35,278 nucleotides of DNA from Burkholderiaceae bacterium (GTDB taxonomy: Bacteria; Pseudomonadota; Gammaproteobacteria; Burkholderiales; Burkholderiaceae_F), in the NCBI GenBank assembly GCA_019236735.1, contig JAFAIM010000015.1, positions 1 to 35,278 of the forward strand. The letters run 5' to 3'. The position numbers were made by a program, and so were the translations under genes. Shown one piece after another: positions 1 to 6,841 of this stretch. How positions within the stretch are numbered: position 1 is the first letter of the stretch; each line of letters begins with the position of its first letter. The notes beneath the pieces are model-generated. The model did not search any database and was not told where the DNA came from. It was given only the letters and a program-made list of their open reading frames with translations.

Positions 1-105
1 ATCGTCATCGACAGCGACTACGTGTGGCGGCATGGGCGTGACGGCTTGCATGCGGCCTCCGGCCCGCAACAGATCGGCGTCGGGCTGCGTCAATTCTCGC
101 TCCAT
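1..105 (-). CDS. Response regulator, N-terminal fragment (runs off the left edge)
   Basis: Reading leftward from an ATG at 105-103 there is an open frame of 35 codons to the window edge. The start has a near-ideal ribosome site (GGAGGG at 117-112, about 6 bases before the ATG). After a 27-residue lead the frame reads HVVAVDDD, the typical first beta strand and acidic cluster of a CheY-like receiver domain, so the protein is probably a two-component response regulator, perhaps a FixJ/NarL-type DNA-binding one. The output domain lies outside the window, so that part is inference. It is divergent from the receiver/kinase pair beginning at 365, which suggests it is the partner regulator of that kinase. 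Only 35 residues are visible; family assignment rests on the VDDD motif and the context. Confidence 0.6.
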   Translation of the reverse strand, partial: MERELTQPDADLLRAGGRMQAVTPMPPHVVAVDDD

Positions 106-267
106 TTTTTCCCTCCGGTGCCCCCAAGTGCACCGTTGGCCGTCGAAGAGCCGATGCCGCGTCTCCGACGCCTAGATCGGCCGACCAAACTGTCGCACAG
201 ACCGGGCGTCGCGGGCATCAAAGGGTGGGGATCCCCCGATTTCAAGTGTAACGTGGGGTCGTTTGCG

Positions 268-284
268 GCAGACTACCGGTCTGC
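268..284. promoter_or_regulatory. Inverted repeat in divergent intergenic region
   Basis: The 259-base gap between the divergent response regulator (start 105) and receiver gene (start 365) contains no convincing gene. It holds a perfect 6-bp inverted repeat, GCAGAC-5 bases-GTCTGC (268-273 and 279-284), with the dyad spacing of a dimeric regulator site. It could be an operator for the adjacent response regulator, but a 6-bp repeat can arise by chance in high-GC DNA. No clear -35/-10 or -24/-12 promoter was recognised. Confidence 0.25.
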
Positions 285-364
285 GCTACGTTGCTGGGGT
301 CGCGTCGCCGTTACCGATCGGAACTCCATGGTCCCTTTGGTGTTGCTGGAGCGCTCCTGCCCCT

Positions 365-796
365 ATGAACAACGAGGCTTCACCGGCTAGTGTCAGCCAG
401 GCTGGTTCGCAGGCCGATGCGCCACACCAGAGGCGGATTCTGGTTGTCAACGCGGATCGGGCGACGTTCGGCCTGCTGGCGGAGTGGCTGATTGCAGCGG
501 GCTACGAAATCGTCGATGCCGAAGCCGATGCCGATGGCGGGAGCTCGGAACGGGCATTCGCGGCGGCGATCATCGATGTTCCATTCATACGTCACGGGGT
601 CACCGAACTGGCACGACGTGTCTCGACGCGTTACCCGGGCACGCCGATCCTTGCGCTGTCGGCGACATTCTTTTCGAATGTCCGGTGCGGCGGAGAGTGC
701 GCGCGCAAGCTCGGCGTCACGGGCGTTCTGCCCAAGCCGGTGGGTCGCGAAGCGCTGCTGGAGGCAGTCGGGCGCTTGGCGGGAAACACGGAATGA
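365..796 (+). CDS. Degenerate stand-alone receiver-domain protein
   Basis: This 143-residue protein is essentially one CheY-like receiver domain (about residues 20-138) after a short polar lead. It begins RRILVVNAD, so the usual acidic pair that binds magnesium is reduced to N-A-D. The beta-3 aspartate is present in AIIDVPF, and the conserved lysine is present in VLPKPV. A stretch with two cysteines (VRCGGECARK) interrupts the beta-4/alpha-4 region. Metal binding and phosphorylation may therefore be weakened. Its stop overlaps the start of the PAS hybrid kinase (ATGA at 793-796), implying translational coupling and a shared pathway. The start at 365 was chosen because it removes an unrelated 34-residue lead of an upstream alternative at 263. 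Either a weakly phosphorylated single-domain regulator or an adaptor is plausible. Confidence 0.72.
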   Translation: MNNEASPASVSQAGSQADAPHQRRILVVNADRATFGLLAEWLIAAGYEIVDAEADADGGSSERAFAAAIIDVPFIRHGVTELARRVSTRYPGTPILALSATFFSNVRCGGECARKLGVTGVLPKPVGREALLEAVGRLAGNTE

Positions 797-3615
797 CCTT
801 CGCCGCCATTGCGCTGGCTGTGCTGGTGGCGTTGTTGCTGATCAAACTGACACGGCAACTGGCGCATCTTCGTTCGGTTCGCGACTCGTTGGCCGCTGCG
901 CGTGAAAGATTCGCACTGGCGGTGGCCGGCTGCAACGACGGCATCTGGGATTGGGATCTGAAGAACGGCCGCATATTCGTCTCGGCGCGCACGCGCGAGC
1001 TGATCGGAATGGAGCCGGGACCCGATCTGATGGGAAGCGAGGAGTGGGCTTCGACCTTGAGCGTTCATCCCGAAGATGCGGCACGCCGTATAGAGGCGCT
1101 GCAGGGGCATCTTGCCGGCAAGAATCCGTATTACGACGTCGAGTACCGGATACGCCACCCCGACGGCAACTACCGATGGATTCATGTTCGCGGCCTTTGT
1201 CTGCGCGACTCCGAGGGGCGGGCGGTGCGCATGGCCGGATCGACCAGCGACATCGACGCGCGCAAGCGCGCCGAGGAGGCTCTGCGCCAGTCGGAGGAGC
1301 GCTACGCGCTCACGATGACCGGATCGCAAGAGGCGCACTGGGTATGGAACGTCGCGTCGGACGAGATCGATGGCTCGCCGCTGCTGAATGAGATGCTCGA
1401 GATTCCAGCCACCCGAGTTTTAACGACGCGCAGCGAATTCCTCGAACTGATGCCGTTCCATCCGGATGACCGCGAGATTCCGCGCAAGGGCATGGAGGAT
1501 CACCTTGCCGGCCTGACGCCGCGGCTGGATGTCGAATACCGTCTGATCGCGCGCGGCACCGGTGAGATCCGATGGATCCACACGCGTGCAACGTGCTTTC
1601 GCGACGCCGCCGGAACGCCGCTGCGAGTTGCCGGCACGACCTATGACGTATCGGAGCGCAAACACGCCGAGCTGAGGTTGCGTGAAAGCGAGCATCGCTT
1701 TGCCTTGGTGGTGGCTGGCACCAACGACGGCATCATCGATTGGGACATCTTAAACGACCGGACCTACGTATCCGATCGAACCAAACGGATCCTGGGCCTG
1801 GATCCCAACGATTCCTTCTCGCGTCGCGCAGACTATCTATCGAAGGTGGAGGTGCACCCCAACGACCTGGAGATGCTCGAGCGCGCATTTCACTATGAGC
1901 CGCTCCGCGCGACCAACAGTCACGAGGTGGACTTTCGCGTTCGCGATGCCGACGGCAACTACCGCTGGGTGCGGATGCGAGGCAAGCACGTGCTCGATTC
2001 GAAGGGCCGGCCGAAGCGCTGGGCCGGATCTCTGAGCGACATCGACGCCGAGAAGCGCACGCAGCAGGCTTTGCGCGAATCCGAGGAACGCTTTCAGCTG
2101 GCCATAGCGGGCGTCAATCAAGGGGTGTGGGACTGGGACCTTGCGAGTGACACGGTGTTTATGTCCGATCGCGCGCAACGCCTCTTCGGCCTGAAGCCAG
2201 GCGAGCCGCGAAGGCTGCGGCGTGATTGGGTGGATCGCTGGAACTACCACCCCGACGACCGGCCGCGTCTGCGTGCCGCCGTGTCGTCGTACCTGCACGG
2301 CACCATGAAAACCTTCACCGTCGAATACCGGATGCGTCTGCCGTCTGGCGACTGGCATTGGTTCCAGGACCGCGGCGTGGCGCTGCGCGATGAAAGTGGC
2401 CGGCCGTACCGGATGGCCGGATCGATCGAGGACATCACCGAGCGCAAGAACGCGCAGGCGGAGCGTGACCGCCTCGAACAGCAACTGCGCCAAGCGCAAA
2501 AACTGGAAGCTATCGGGACGCTCGCCGGCGGCGTCGCGCACGACTTCAACAACATCCTGGCGGCCATTCTCGGATACGGCGACATGGCACAGAAGCAGGC
2601 GGCCGAAGGCACATCGCTGCGCCGCTATATCGATGCAGCGATGAGCGCAGGATTGCGTGCCAAGGCGCTGGTCGAGCGGATTCTCGCTTTTAGCCGCAGC
2701 GGCATGAGCGAGCGTGTTCCGGTCCAGCTGGAGCCGATTGTGGCCGAAGTGCTCGACAACGTGGCGGCTTCGTTGGCGCCGAACGTGCGCCTTGAGCGCC
2801 GCCTTGCGGCGCACCGCGTGACAGTGCTCGCGGATCCGGCTCAGCTGCATCAGATCGCGCTGAATCTGTGCACCAACGCAGTCCAGGCAATCGAATCCGC
2901 GGGAACCGTATCGGTGGTTCTCGACGTCGTCGAGTCCGACACTGAACGCAGCGTGTCCACCACGACGCTTCCTTCGGGCAAATACCTGAAGCTGCAGGTA
3001 TCCGACTCGGGCAGGGGGATCGACCCGCAAATCATGGACCGCATTTTCGATCCCTTTTTTACGACCAAAGAGCTTGGTACCGGCACCGGCCTTGGCCTGT
3101 CGCTGGTGCATGGCATCGTCGCCGATCTCGATGGCGGAATCGATGTGCACAGCACGCCGCAAATCGGGTCGACCTTCGACGTGTACCTGCCGTGGCACAG
3201 CCTCGCGTCTCCCAACGAAGTCTCCGAGGAGGCGATCATCAACGGTGCGGGCGAAACGATCCTGCTGGTCGATGACGAGGTCACCCTCGTGCACCTGGGC
3301 GAAGAGATGATGGCCGAGCTCGGCTACGAGCCGGTCGGATTCACCTCGAGCATCGCGGCGCTCGAGAGCTTTCGCGCCGAGCCGGGGCGCTTTGATGCAG
3401 TGTTGACCGACGAGGCGATGCCGTCGATGAGCGGCTCCGAGCTGGCAGTCGAAATCCGCAAGCTGCGGCCCGACATTCCGATCGTGCTGATGAGCGGCTA
3501 TCCGACGCCCGCTCTTGCAGCGCGCGCGCGCGATGCCGGTGTATTCGAAGTGCTGGCCAAGCCTCTGGCGGCACGCGACATTGCACGCAGCTTGGCGGGC
3601 GCACTCCGGAGCTAG
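793..3615 (+). CDS. PAS-rich hybrid sensor histidine kinase/response regulator
   Basis: This 940-residue protein opens with one hydrophobic segment (about residues 2-19), followed by four tandem PAS/PAC units of the PAS_3 type starting near residues 37, 167, 299 and 430. Each ends in a PAC-like pattern of the kind YR-R--DGNYRW and AGS--DI--RK. A HisKA domain follows with H583 in GGVAHDFNN, then a HATPase with N box NLCTNA (about 692), G1 DSGRGID (about 737), F box FDPFFTTK and G2 GTGTGLGLS. A C-terminal receiver starts near 820 (LLVDDE) with phospho-acceptor D873 in LTDEAMP and the lysine in LAKPL. All catalytic motifs look intact. The start is the ATG at 793, overlapping the stop of the receiver gene; the frame is open further upstream, but that part duplicates the receiver gene in another frame. 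The signal is unknown; PAS_3 domains can bind heme, flavin or small ligands, and I see no diagnostic cysteine or histidine site. Confidence 0.93.
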   Translation: MTFAAIALAVLVALLLIKLTRQLAHLRSVRDSLAAARERFALAVAGCNDGIWDWDLKNGRIFVSARTRELIGMEPGPDLMGSEEWASTLSVHPEDAARRIEALQGHLAGKNPYYDVEYRIRHPDGNYRWIHVRGLCLRDSEGRAVRMAGSTSDIDARKRAEEALRQSEERYALTMTGSQEAHWVWNVASDEIDGSPLLNEMLEIPATRVLTTRSEFLELMPFHPDDREIPRKGMEDHLAGLTPRLDVEYRLIARGTGEIRWIHTRATCFRDAAGTPLRVAGTTYDVSERKHAELRLRESEHRFALVVAGTNDGIIDWDILNDRTYVSDRTKRILGLDPNDSFSRRADYLSKVEVHPNDLEMLERAFHYEPLRATNSHEVDFRVRDADGNYRWVRMRGKHVLDSKGRPKRWAGSLSDIDAEKRTQQALRESEERFQLAIAGVNQGVWDWDLASDTVFMSDRAQRLFGLKPGEPRRLRRDWVDRWNYHPDDRPRLRAAVSSYLHGTMKTFTVEYRMRLPSGDWHWFQDRGVALRDESGRPYRMAGSIEDITERKNAQAERDRLEQQLRQAQKLEAIGTLAGGVAHDFNNILAAILGYGDMAQKQAAEGTSLRRYIDAAMSAGLRAKALVERILAFSRSGMSERVPVQLEPIVAEVLDNVAASLAPNVRLERRLAAHRVTVLADPAQLHQIALNLCTNAVQAIESAGTVSVVLDVVESDTERSVSTTTLPSGKYLKLQVSDSGRGIDPQIMDRIFDPFFTTKELGTGTGLGLSLVHGIVADLDGGIDVHSTPQIGSTFDVYLPWHSLASPNEVSEEAIINGAGETILLVDDEVTLVHLGEEMMAELGYEPVGFTSSIAALESFRAEPGRFDAVLTDEAMPSMSGSELAVEIRKLRPDIPIVLMSGYPTPALAARARDAGVFEVLAKPLAARDIARSLAGALRS

Positions 3616-3631
3616 TGCAAGACCGTCCGAA

Positions 3632-3661
3632 GGGTAGGGGCAATTCGGGTAGGGCCAATTC
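3632..3661. repeat. 15-bp tandem repeat, two copies
   Basis: Two adjacent 15-base units (3632-3646 and 3647-3661) differ at one base; the unit is GGGTAGGGGCAATTC. They lie just after the kinase stop in a 211-base gap (3616-3826) where I see no gene, strong terminator or recognisable promoter. The repeat could be a slipped-strand duplication or a pair of direct protein-binding sites; nothing in the sequence decides between these. Confidence 0.6.
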
Positions 3662-3826
3662 GGAGCGGGTCGACTGATCGCGTTGCCAGCGCTCCGCAAA
3701 AACCAGCGTTGCAATTGAAATTCGGCGCTTTCCTCCGGCAATCGTGCTGCAACTGCCGCTCGCGATCATTCGTCCGTGTCCGATTCGATGTATCCAAGGT
3801 AACTTCGGTGATGATGAGGTGCGAGA

Positions 3827-3988
3827 GTGTTGTGGAGGTTGGTGCAAAAGCTGAGCCCGTATTTGCTGCTGGAGCTGCTCCTACCGGGCGGCACCGTGAT
3901 TGCGACGCTTCTTTACTTGTATCGATCCCGGAAGGGCATCGGACCGGCAGATAGAAATCGCCTGAAGGAGGCCCGAAATGTCCCGTGA
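3827..3988 (+). CDS. Small single-pass membrane protein, 53 aa
   Basis: A GTG at 3827 preceded by a GAGG-like ribosome site (3816-3819) opens a 53-residue frame. An in-frame TGA at 3815 rules out a longer version. The peptide begins with an amphipathic lead (MLWRLVQKLSPY), then one clear transmembrane helix (about residues 12-32, rich in Leu and ending TLLYLY), followed by a positively charged tail (RSRKG...RNRLKEAR), predicting a cytoplasmic C-terminus. The arrangement SPYLLLELLLPGGT resembles small uncharacterised membrane peptides I recall from betaproteobacteria, but no function is known to me. The end overlaps the next small gene by 11 bases, and that gene's ribosome site is inside this coding region, indicating coupling. 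Confidence 0.62.
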   Translation: MLWRLVQKLSPYLLLELLLPGGTVIATLLYLYRSRKGIGPADRNRLKEARNVP

Positions 3989-4103
3989 AACAACTGTTCC
4001 ATCGTCTGCAGTCCCGCAGGCGCTGCTCGACGACGTGATGTTTTCGATCACGTTGACGGTTGTCCTTTTGTCGGTTGGAGCGCCAGTCGCTGTCTGGTTG
4101 TGA
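3978..4103 (+). CDS. Small hydrophobic peptide, 41 aa
   Basis: An ATG at 3978 follows an ideal Shine-Dalgarno (AAGGAGG at 3965-3971, 6-base spacing), which is the strongest evidence that this very short frame is translated. The 41-residue product has a polar lead (about residues 1-20, ending LLDDVM) and a hydrophobic C-terminal helix (FSITLTVVLLSVGAPVAVWL) that ends at the stop, like a tail-anchored membrane peptide. It overlaps the preceding 53-residue membrane protein by 11 bases in another frame. Function is unknown; the two may form a small membrane complex. The codon pattern is short on statistical weight, so confidence rests on the ribosome site and the overlap. Confidence 0.55.
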   Translation: MSRETTVPSSAVPQALLDDVMFSITLTVVLLSVGAPVAVWL

Positions 4104-4129
4104 TCGGCGATTGATGCAAGGATGATTTT

Positions 4130-4318
4130 ATGAGCGATGCGACGACCCAGCGGAACCTGTTGAAAGAGGCTCCCGCCTACGTTTGCAGAGCAGACTGCCC
4201 GTTCCGGCTTTTGTGTGAATTTGCGGCAGAGCCCTTACATGCTTCGAAACCCCCGAGAAAGGCGAAGCCCGGAACTTTCCGCAGCCTCGCCATCGAGGCA
4301 TTGGCATTTGAGGTCTGA
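4130..4318 (+). CDS. Hypothetical 62-aa cysteine-containing protein
   Basis: An ATG at 4130 has an AAGGA ribosome site at 4118-4122. The 62-residue product is soluble and basic in its second half, with three cysteines in the pattern C-x3-C-x5-C (residues about 19, 23 and 29), which might bind a metal but fit no family I know. It lies 26 bases after the 41-residue membrane peptide and 39 bases before the SDR start, so the four genes could be one transcript. There is no recognisable domain; it could be spurious, though no better gene occupies this interval. Confidence 0.45.
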   Translation: MSDATTQRNLLKEAPAYVCRADCPFRLLCEFAAEPLHASKPPRKAKPGTFRSLAIEALAFEV

Positions 4319-4357
4319 AGGTTGACGGGAACGATCTTGATGGAAGGGAAAAACGAC

Positions 4358-5143
4358 ATGAGCTCGGGCCGTCCTACCGCCCTGGTTACCGGCGCCTCGA
4401 GCGGACTGGGGGCGGAGTTCGCATCGCAACTGGCCGAGGACGGATACGACCTGATCCTGGTCGCGCGGGGCAGCAATTTTCTGCAGCGGTTCGCGAGGGA
4501 ACTCGAGGCCAACCATCGTGTTCGGGCAACCCCCGTTGCATTCGATCTTTCTCGGCCGGCTGCTGCGGACGAGCTGTGGGAGCAAATTGGATCGAAGGGA
4601 CCCTGCATCGATGTGTTGATCAACAATGCAGGAGTTGGCATAAGCGGTCCTTTCGCACGCAGTGACTCGCATGCGACGCAAGGCATGTTGGAGCTGAACA
4701 TCAATGCGCTCACGACGCTGACGCGCAGAGCCTTGCCCGGCATGCTCGAGCTTGGCTGGGGCCACATACTCAACGTCTCCTCGGTAGCCGGTTATCAAGC
4801 TGGCGGACCGGGTATGGCGGCCTACTACGCCAGCAAGAGCTACGTGCTCAGCTTCACGCGCGCGCTGGCGCGCGAGCTGCACAGCACCGGTGTCACCGCC
4901 ACTGCGCTCTGTCCTGGCCCGATACGTACGAGCTTTTGGACAGCAGCGGGAGCGCAGCAGGCAGGCCTTTTGCGCTGGATTCCTCAGATGCATGCCGCGC
5001 ATGTCGCTGCGAGTGGGCTGCGCGCGATGCGCGCCGGCCGTGCCAGCGTGGTACCTGGAGTCTTGAACAAGCTGACGGCTTTTCTCGGCGCCCTTCCGCC
5101 GTACCGGATCTCTCTCGAAGTGAATCGTCTGCTGCTACGCTGA
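4358..5143 (+). CDS. Short-chain dehydrogenase/reductase (SDR family)
   Basis: This 261-residue classical SDR has the nucleotide-binding TGASSGLG motif near residues 11-18, the NNAG motif near 89-92, the active-site serine in NVSSVAG (S141/S142), and the catalytic Y156-x3-K160 in AYYASKS. It therefore should reduce or oxidise a carbonyl/alcohol with NAD(P)(H) in the cytoplasm. An arginine after the second beta strand (LVARGSNF) favours NADPH, which is inference. The substrate is not predictable; length and motif layout resemble the DltE/YqjQ-like general SDRs. The start at 4358 is chosen because GGAAGGGAA precedes it at a good distance; in-frame alternatives are a TTG at 4322 and an ATG at 4340. 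It converges with pal across a hairpin. Confidence 0.9.
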   Translation: MSSGRPTALVTGASSGLGAEFASQLAEDGYDLILVARGSNFLQRFARELEANHRVRATPVAFDLSRPAAADELWEQIGSKGPCIDVLINNAGVGISGPFARSDSHATQGMLELNINALTTLTRRALPGMLELGWGHILNVSSVAGYQAGGPGMAAYYASKSYVLSFTRALARELHSTGVTATALCPGPIRTSFWTAAGAQQAGLLRWIPQMHAAHVAASGLRAMRAGRASVVPGVLNKLTAFLGALPPYRISLEVNRLLLR

Positions 5144-5172
5144 AGTGCGAGCCTTGGCGACAACAGTTTGGT

Positions 5173-5221
5173 CGGATGCGACGCCGAGCATCAGGCGATG
5201 ATGATCGGCGTTCGCGATCCG
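5173..5221. terminator. Hairpin between convergent SDR and pal genes
   Basis: Left arm 5173-5187 and right arm 5205-5221 pair over 15 bp with two single-base bulges on the right arm, around a 17-base loop. It occupies most of the 85-base gap between the convergent SDR (stop 5143) and pal (stop 5229) genes. No U-tract follows in either direction, so if it terminates transcription it is not a textbook intrinsic terminator; it may instead protect 3' ends. Confidence 0.4.
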
Positions 5222-5228
5222 AATCCTT

Positions 5229-5774
5229 CTACTTCCAGGAATCGACGAAATCCGCTCGTCGATTTTCCGCCCAGCATTTTTCTTGATGGCACGTCTCGCG
5301 CGGCTTTTCCTTGCCGAAACTGACCGTGTCGATCCTTGCGGCCGGAACACCCATCAATACCAGCCGTTCTTTCACGGCGTCGGCGCGGCGCTGGCCCAGC
5401 GCCAGGTTGTACTCGCTGCTCCCACGTTCGTCACAATTGCCCTGCAGAGTGAGGTCGTCGCGCGAATACGTTTGAAGTGCCTTTGCATGCCTCGCGATCA
5501 GAGAATCCGCGACCGACCTTATCGCCGACTGGTTGTAGTCGAAGTAAATGCTGTCGCGGTCCAACGATGATTGCAGGTGCTCGAACGTGGCCATCGGAGA
5601 CTGCGCATTCACGAGCGCCACCGGTTTCGACGAGGGGATCGGAGTCGCGTCGGAATGCGACGTCGTTGGTGACGTCTGAGGCTGCGAAACGATCGGTGCG
5701 GGAGTCAGTGGTGTCGACGAACACGCAGCCGCCAGTAGCAGAGCCGGACCGAAAACGATCGCTAGTCGTTTCAT
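5229..5774 (-). CDS. pal: Peptidoglycan-associated (Pal/OmpA-type) lipoprotein
   Basis: This 181-residue protein has a lipoprotein signal (MKRLAIVFGPALLLAAAC) with the lipidated cysteine at 18. A Pro/Ser/Thr-rich linker (about 19-60) leads to an OmpA C-terminal domain (about 73-178) recognisable by DSIYFDYNQS, GNCDERGSSEYN, LALGQRRADAV and NRRADF. These elements bind the diaminopimelate peptide of peptidoglycan. The protein should sit in the inner leaflet of the outer membrane and tether it to the wall. The start has AGGAG at the right distance. Unlike the classical gene it is not beside tolB or ybgF, so it may be an additional paralogue. Two extra cysteines near the C-terminus (TCHQEKCW) could form a disulfide. 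A generic OmpA-family lipoprotein is the alternative name. Confidence 0.88.
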   Translation of the reverse strand: MKRLAIVFGPALLLAAACSSTPLTPAPIVSQPQTSPTTSHSDATPIPSSKPVALVNAQSPMATFEHLQSSLDRDSIYFDYNQSAIRSVADSLIARHAKALQTYSRDDLTLQGNCDERGSSEYNLALGQRRADAVKERLVLMGVPAARIDTVSFGKEKPRETCHQEKCWAENRRADFVDSWK

Positions 5775-5823
5775 TTTCTCGCTCCTGTAGGGGAAAGCAT
5801 CCGGCTGCTCGCCGGATGGTCGA

Positions 5824-5853
5824 TTGACATGAGTTAGCGTACCGACGAAGTAT
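5824..5853 (+). promoter_or_regulatory. Possible sigma-70 promoter for the DMT transporter gene
   Basis: A perfect TTGACA (-35) lies at 5824-5829. Eighteen bases later AAGTAT (5848-5853) matches the -10 consensus at three of six positions. It is in the 108-base gap between divergent pal (start 5774) and the transporter (start 5883), correctly oriented for the latter. The -10 is weak, so this is tentative. Confidence 0.35.
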
Positions 5854-5882
5854 TAGGCGAGCGTGAGGGTGGGCTGAGGCAC

Positions 5883-6812
5883 GTGCGATTGCCCGGCAGA
5901 TTGCATGTACCATTGACCGAAGAAGGACGCCAAGCGCCCCGTGAGGCATCGCAGAAAGCCCCGGCCCTGATCGACATCACAGCTTCGCAGCTCGCAGCCG
6001 TATTCGGACTGGCAGCCTCGGCGTCATTCGGAAGCGGTGACTTTTGCGGTGGCATTGCCGCCAAGCGTTCGCACGTCTTCGGCGTGCTGGCGACCGGGCG
6101 TGCGTGCGGCTTCATCGCTGCTGCGGCGCTGGCGGCCTTGAGCGGCGAAGAGTGGCCCTCCATCGCCGCCCTCGGATGGGCGTGCGCCGCTGGGGTCGTG
6201 GGCACGCTGGCGCTCCCGGCGTTTTATCGAGCGCTCGCGATCGGCAAGATGGGAATCGGTGCTCCGGTCACATCGGTCCTCGCGGCCGGTGTTCCCGTCG
6301 TGGTTGCGACCGTCACACAGGGTTTTCCCAAACTGATCCAGGTGGTGGGGCTGCTTCTGGCGTTGGTAGCACTGTGGCTGATGTCTCGACCGCAGGGGCG
6401 CACGCGCCCGGAAGGACTCGGGCTTGCCGTGTTCGCCGGCCTCGGCTTCGGCGCCTTTCTGGTTTGCATCCACTTGGCCGGCAGCGAAAGTCTGTACTGG
6501 GCGATGGCGGTAGCGCTTGCCACCTCGTTGGTACTGAGCCTCATCATCCTGATCGCCCAGGGCGGGTCGCTTCCGAGGTTCGGCGCGCTTCCGATCGCTG
6601 CCACCGCCGGCCTACTGGACACGTGCGGAAACGTCTCCTTCGTGTTGGCCAGCAGATACGGGCGATTGGACGTGGCGGCGATTCTGTCCTCGCTCTACCC
6701 AGGCGTTACGGTGCTGCTGGCCTGGCTGCTCCTGAAGGAGCGCATCACGCCTCTGCAATCTGTCGGGATGACGGCCGCGTTGATCGCGGTGCCTTTGATC
6801 ACCGCCTACTGA
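5883..6812 (+). CDS. DMT-superfamily (EamA-type) inner-membrane transporter
   Basis: The 309-residue frame encodes about ten hydrophobic helices between residue 35 and the C-terminus, in two similar halves of five, as expected for EamA/DMT permeases. Characteristic spots are an early GSGDFCGGIAAKR segment, PVTSVLAAGVPVVVA in the first half, and SLYPGVTVLLAWLLLKERI in the second, the usual EamA ending with a conserved Glu-Arg after a helix. It should export or import a small metabolite across the inner membrane; the substrate is unknown. The start is uncertain: the GTG at 5883 gives a polar 30-residue lead, and TTG codons at 5889, 5901 and 5913 are alternatives; the first helix starts near 5985. 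It converges with the large kinase gene, 29 bases apart. Confidence 0.82.
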   Translation: MRLPGRLHVPLTEEGRQAPREASQKAPALIDITASQLAAVFGLAASASFGSGDFCGGIAAKRSHVFGVLATGRACGFIAAAALAALSGEEWPSIAALGWACAAGVVGTLALPAFYRALAIGKMGIGAPVTSVLAAGVPVVVATVTQGFPKLIQVVGLLLALVALWLMSRPQGRTRPEGLGLAVFAGLGFGAFLVCIHLAGSESLYWAMAVALATSLVLSLIILIAQGGSLPRFGALPIAATAGLLDTCGNVSFVLASRYGRLDVAAILSSLYPGVTVLLAWLLLKERITPLQSVGMTAALIAVPLITAY

Positions 6813-6841
6813 CTCGCGGGTAGAAGATGTGGGAGAACGCG

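Noticed and set aside
22-390. Plus-strand frame at the left end
   Set aside because: It is antisense to the likely response regulator start and runs into the receiver gene; no ribosome site and no motif.
1837-3741. Minus-strand open frame of 634 codons
   Set aside because: It is a shadow of the PAS hybrid kinase; the plus-strand frame has all kinase motifs.
3709-3954. 81-codon plus-strand frame
   Set aside because: It overlaps the 53-residue membrane protein in another frame and is less protein-like; the alternative has a ribosome site and a transmembrane helix.
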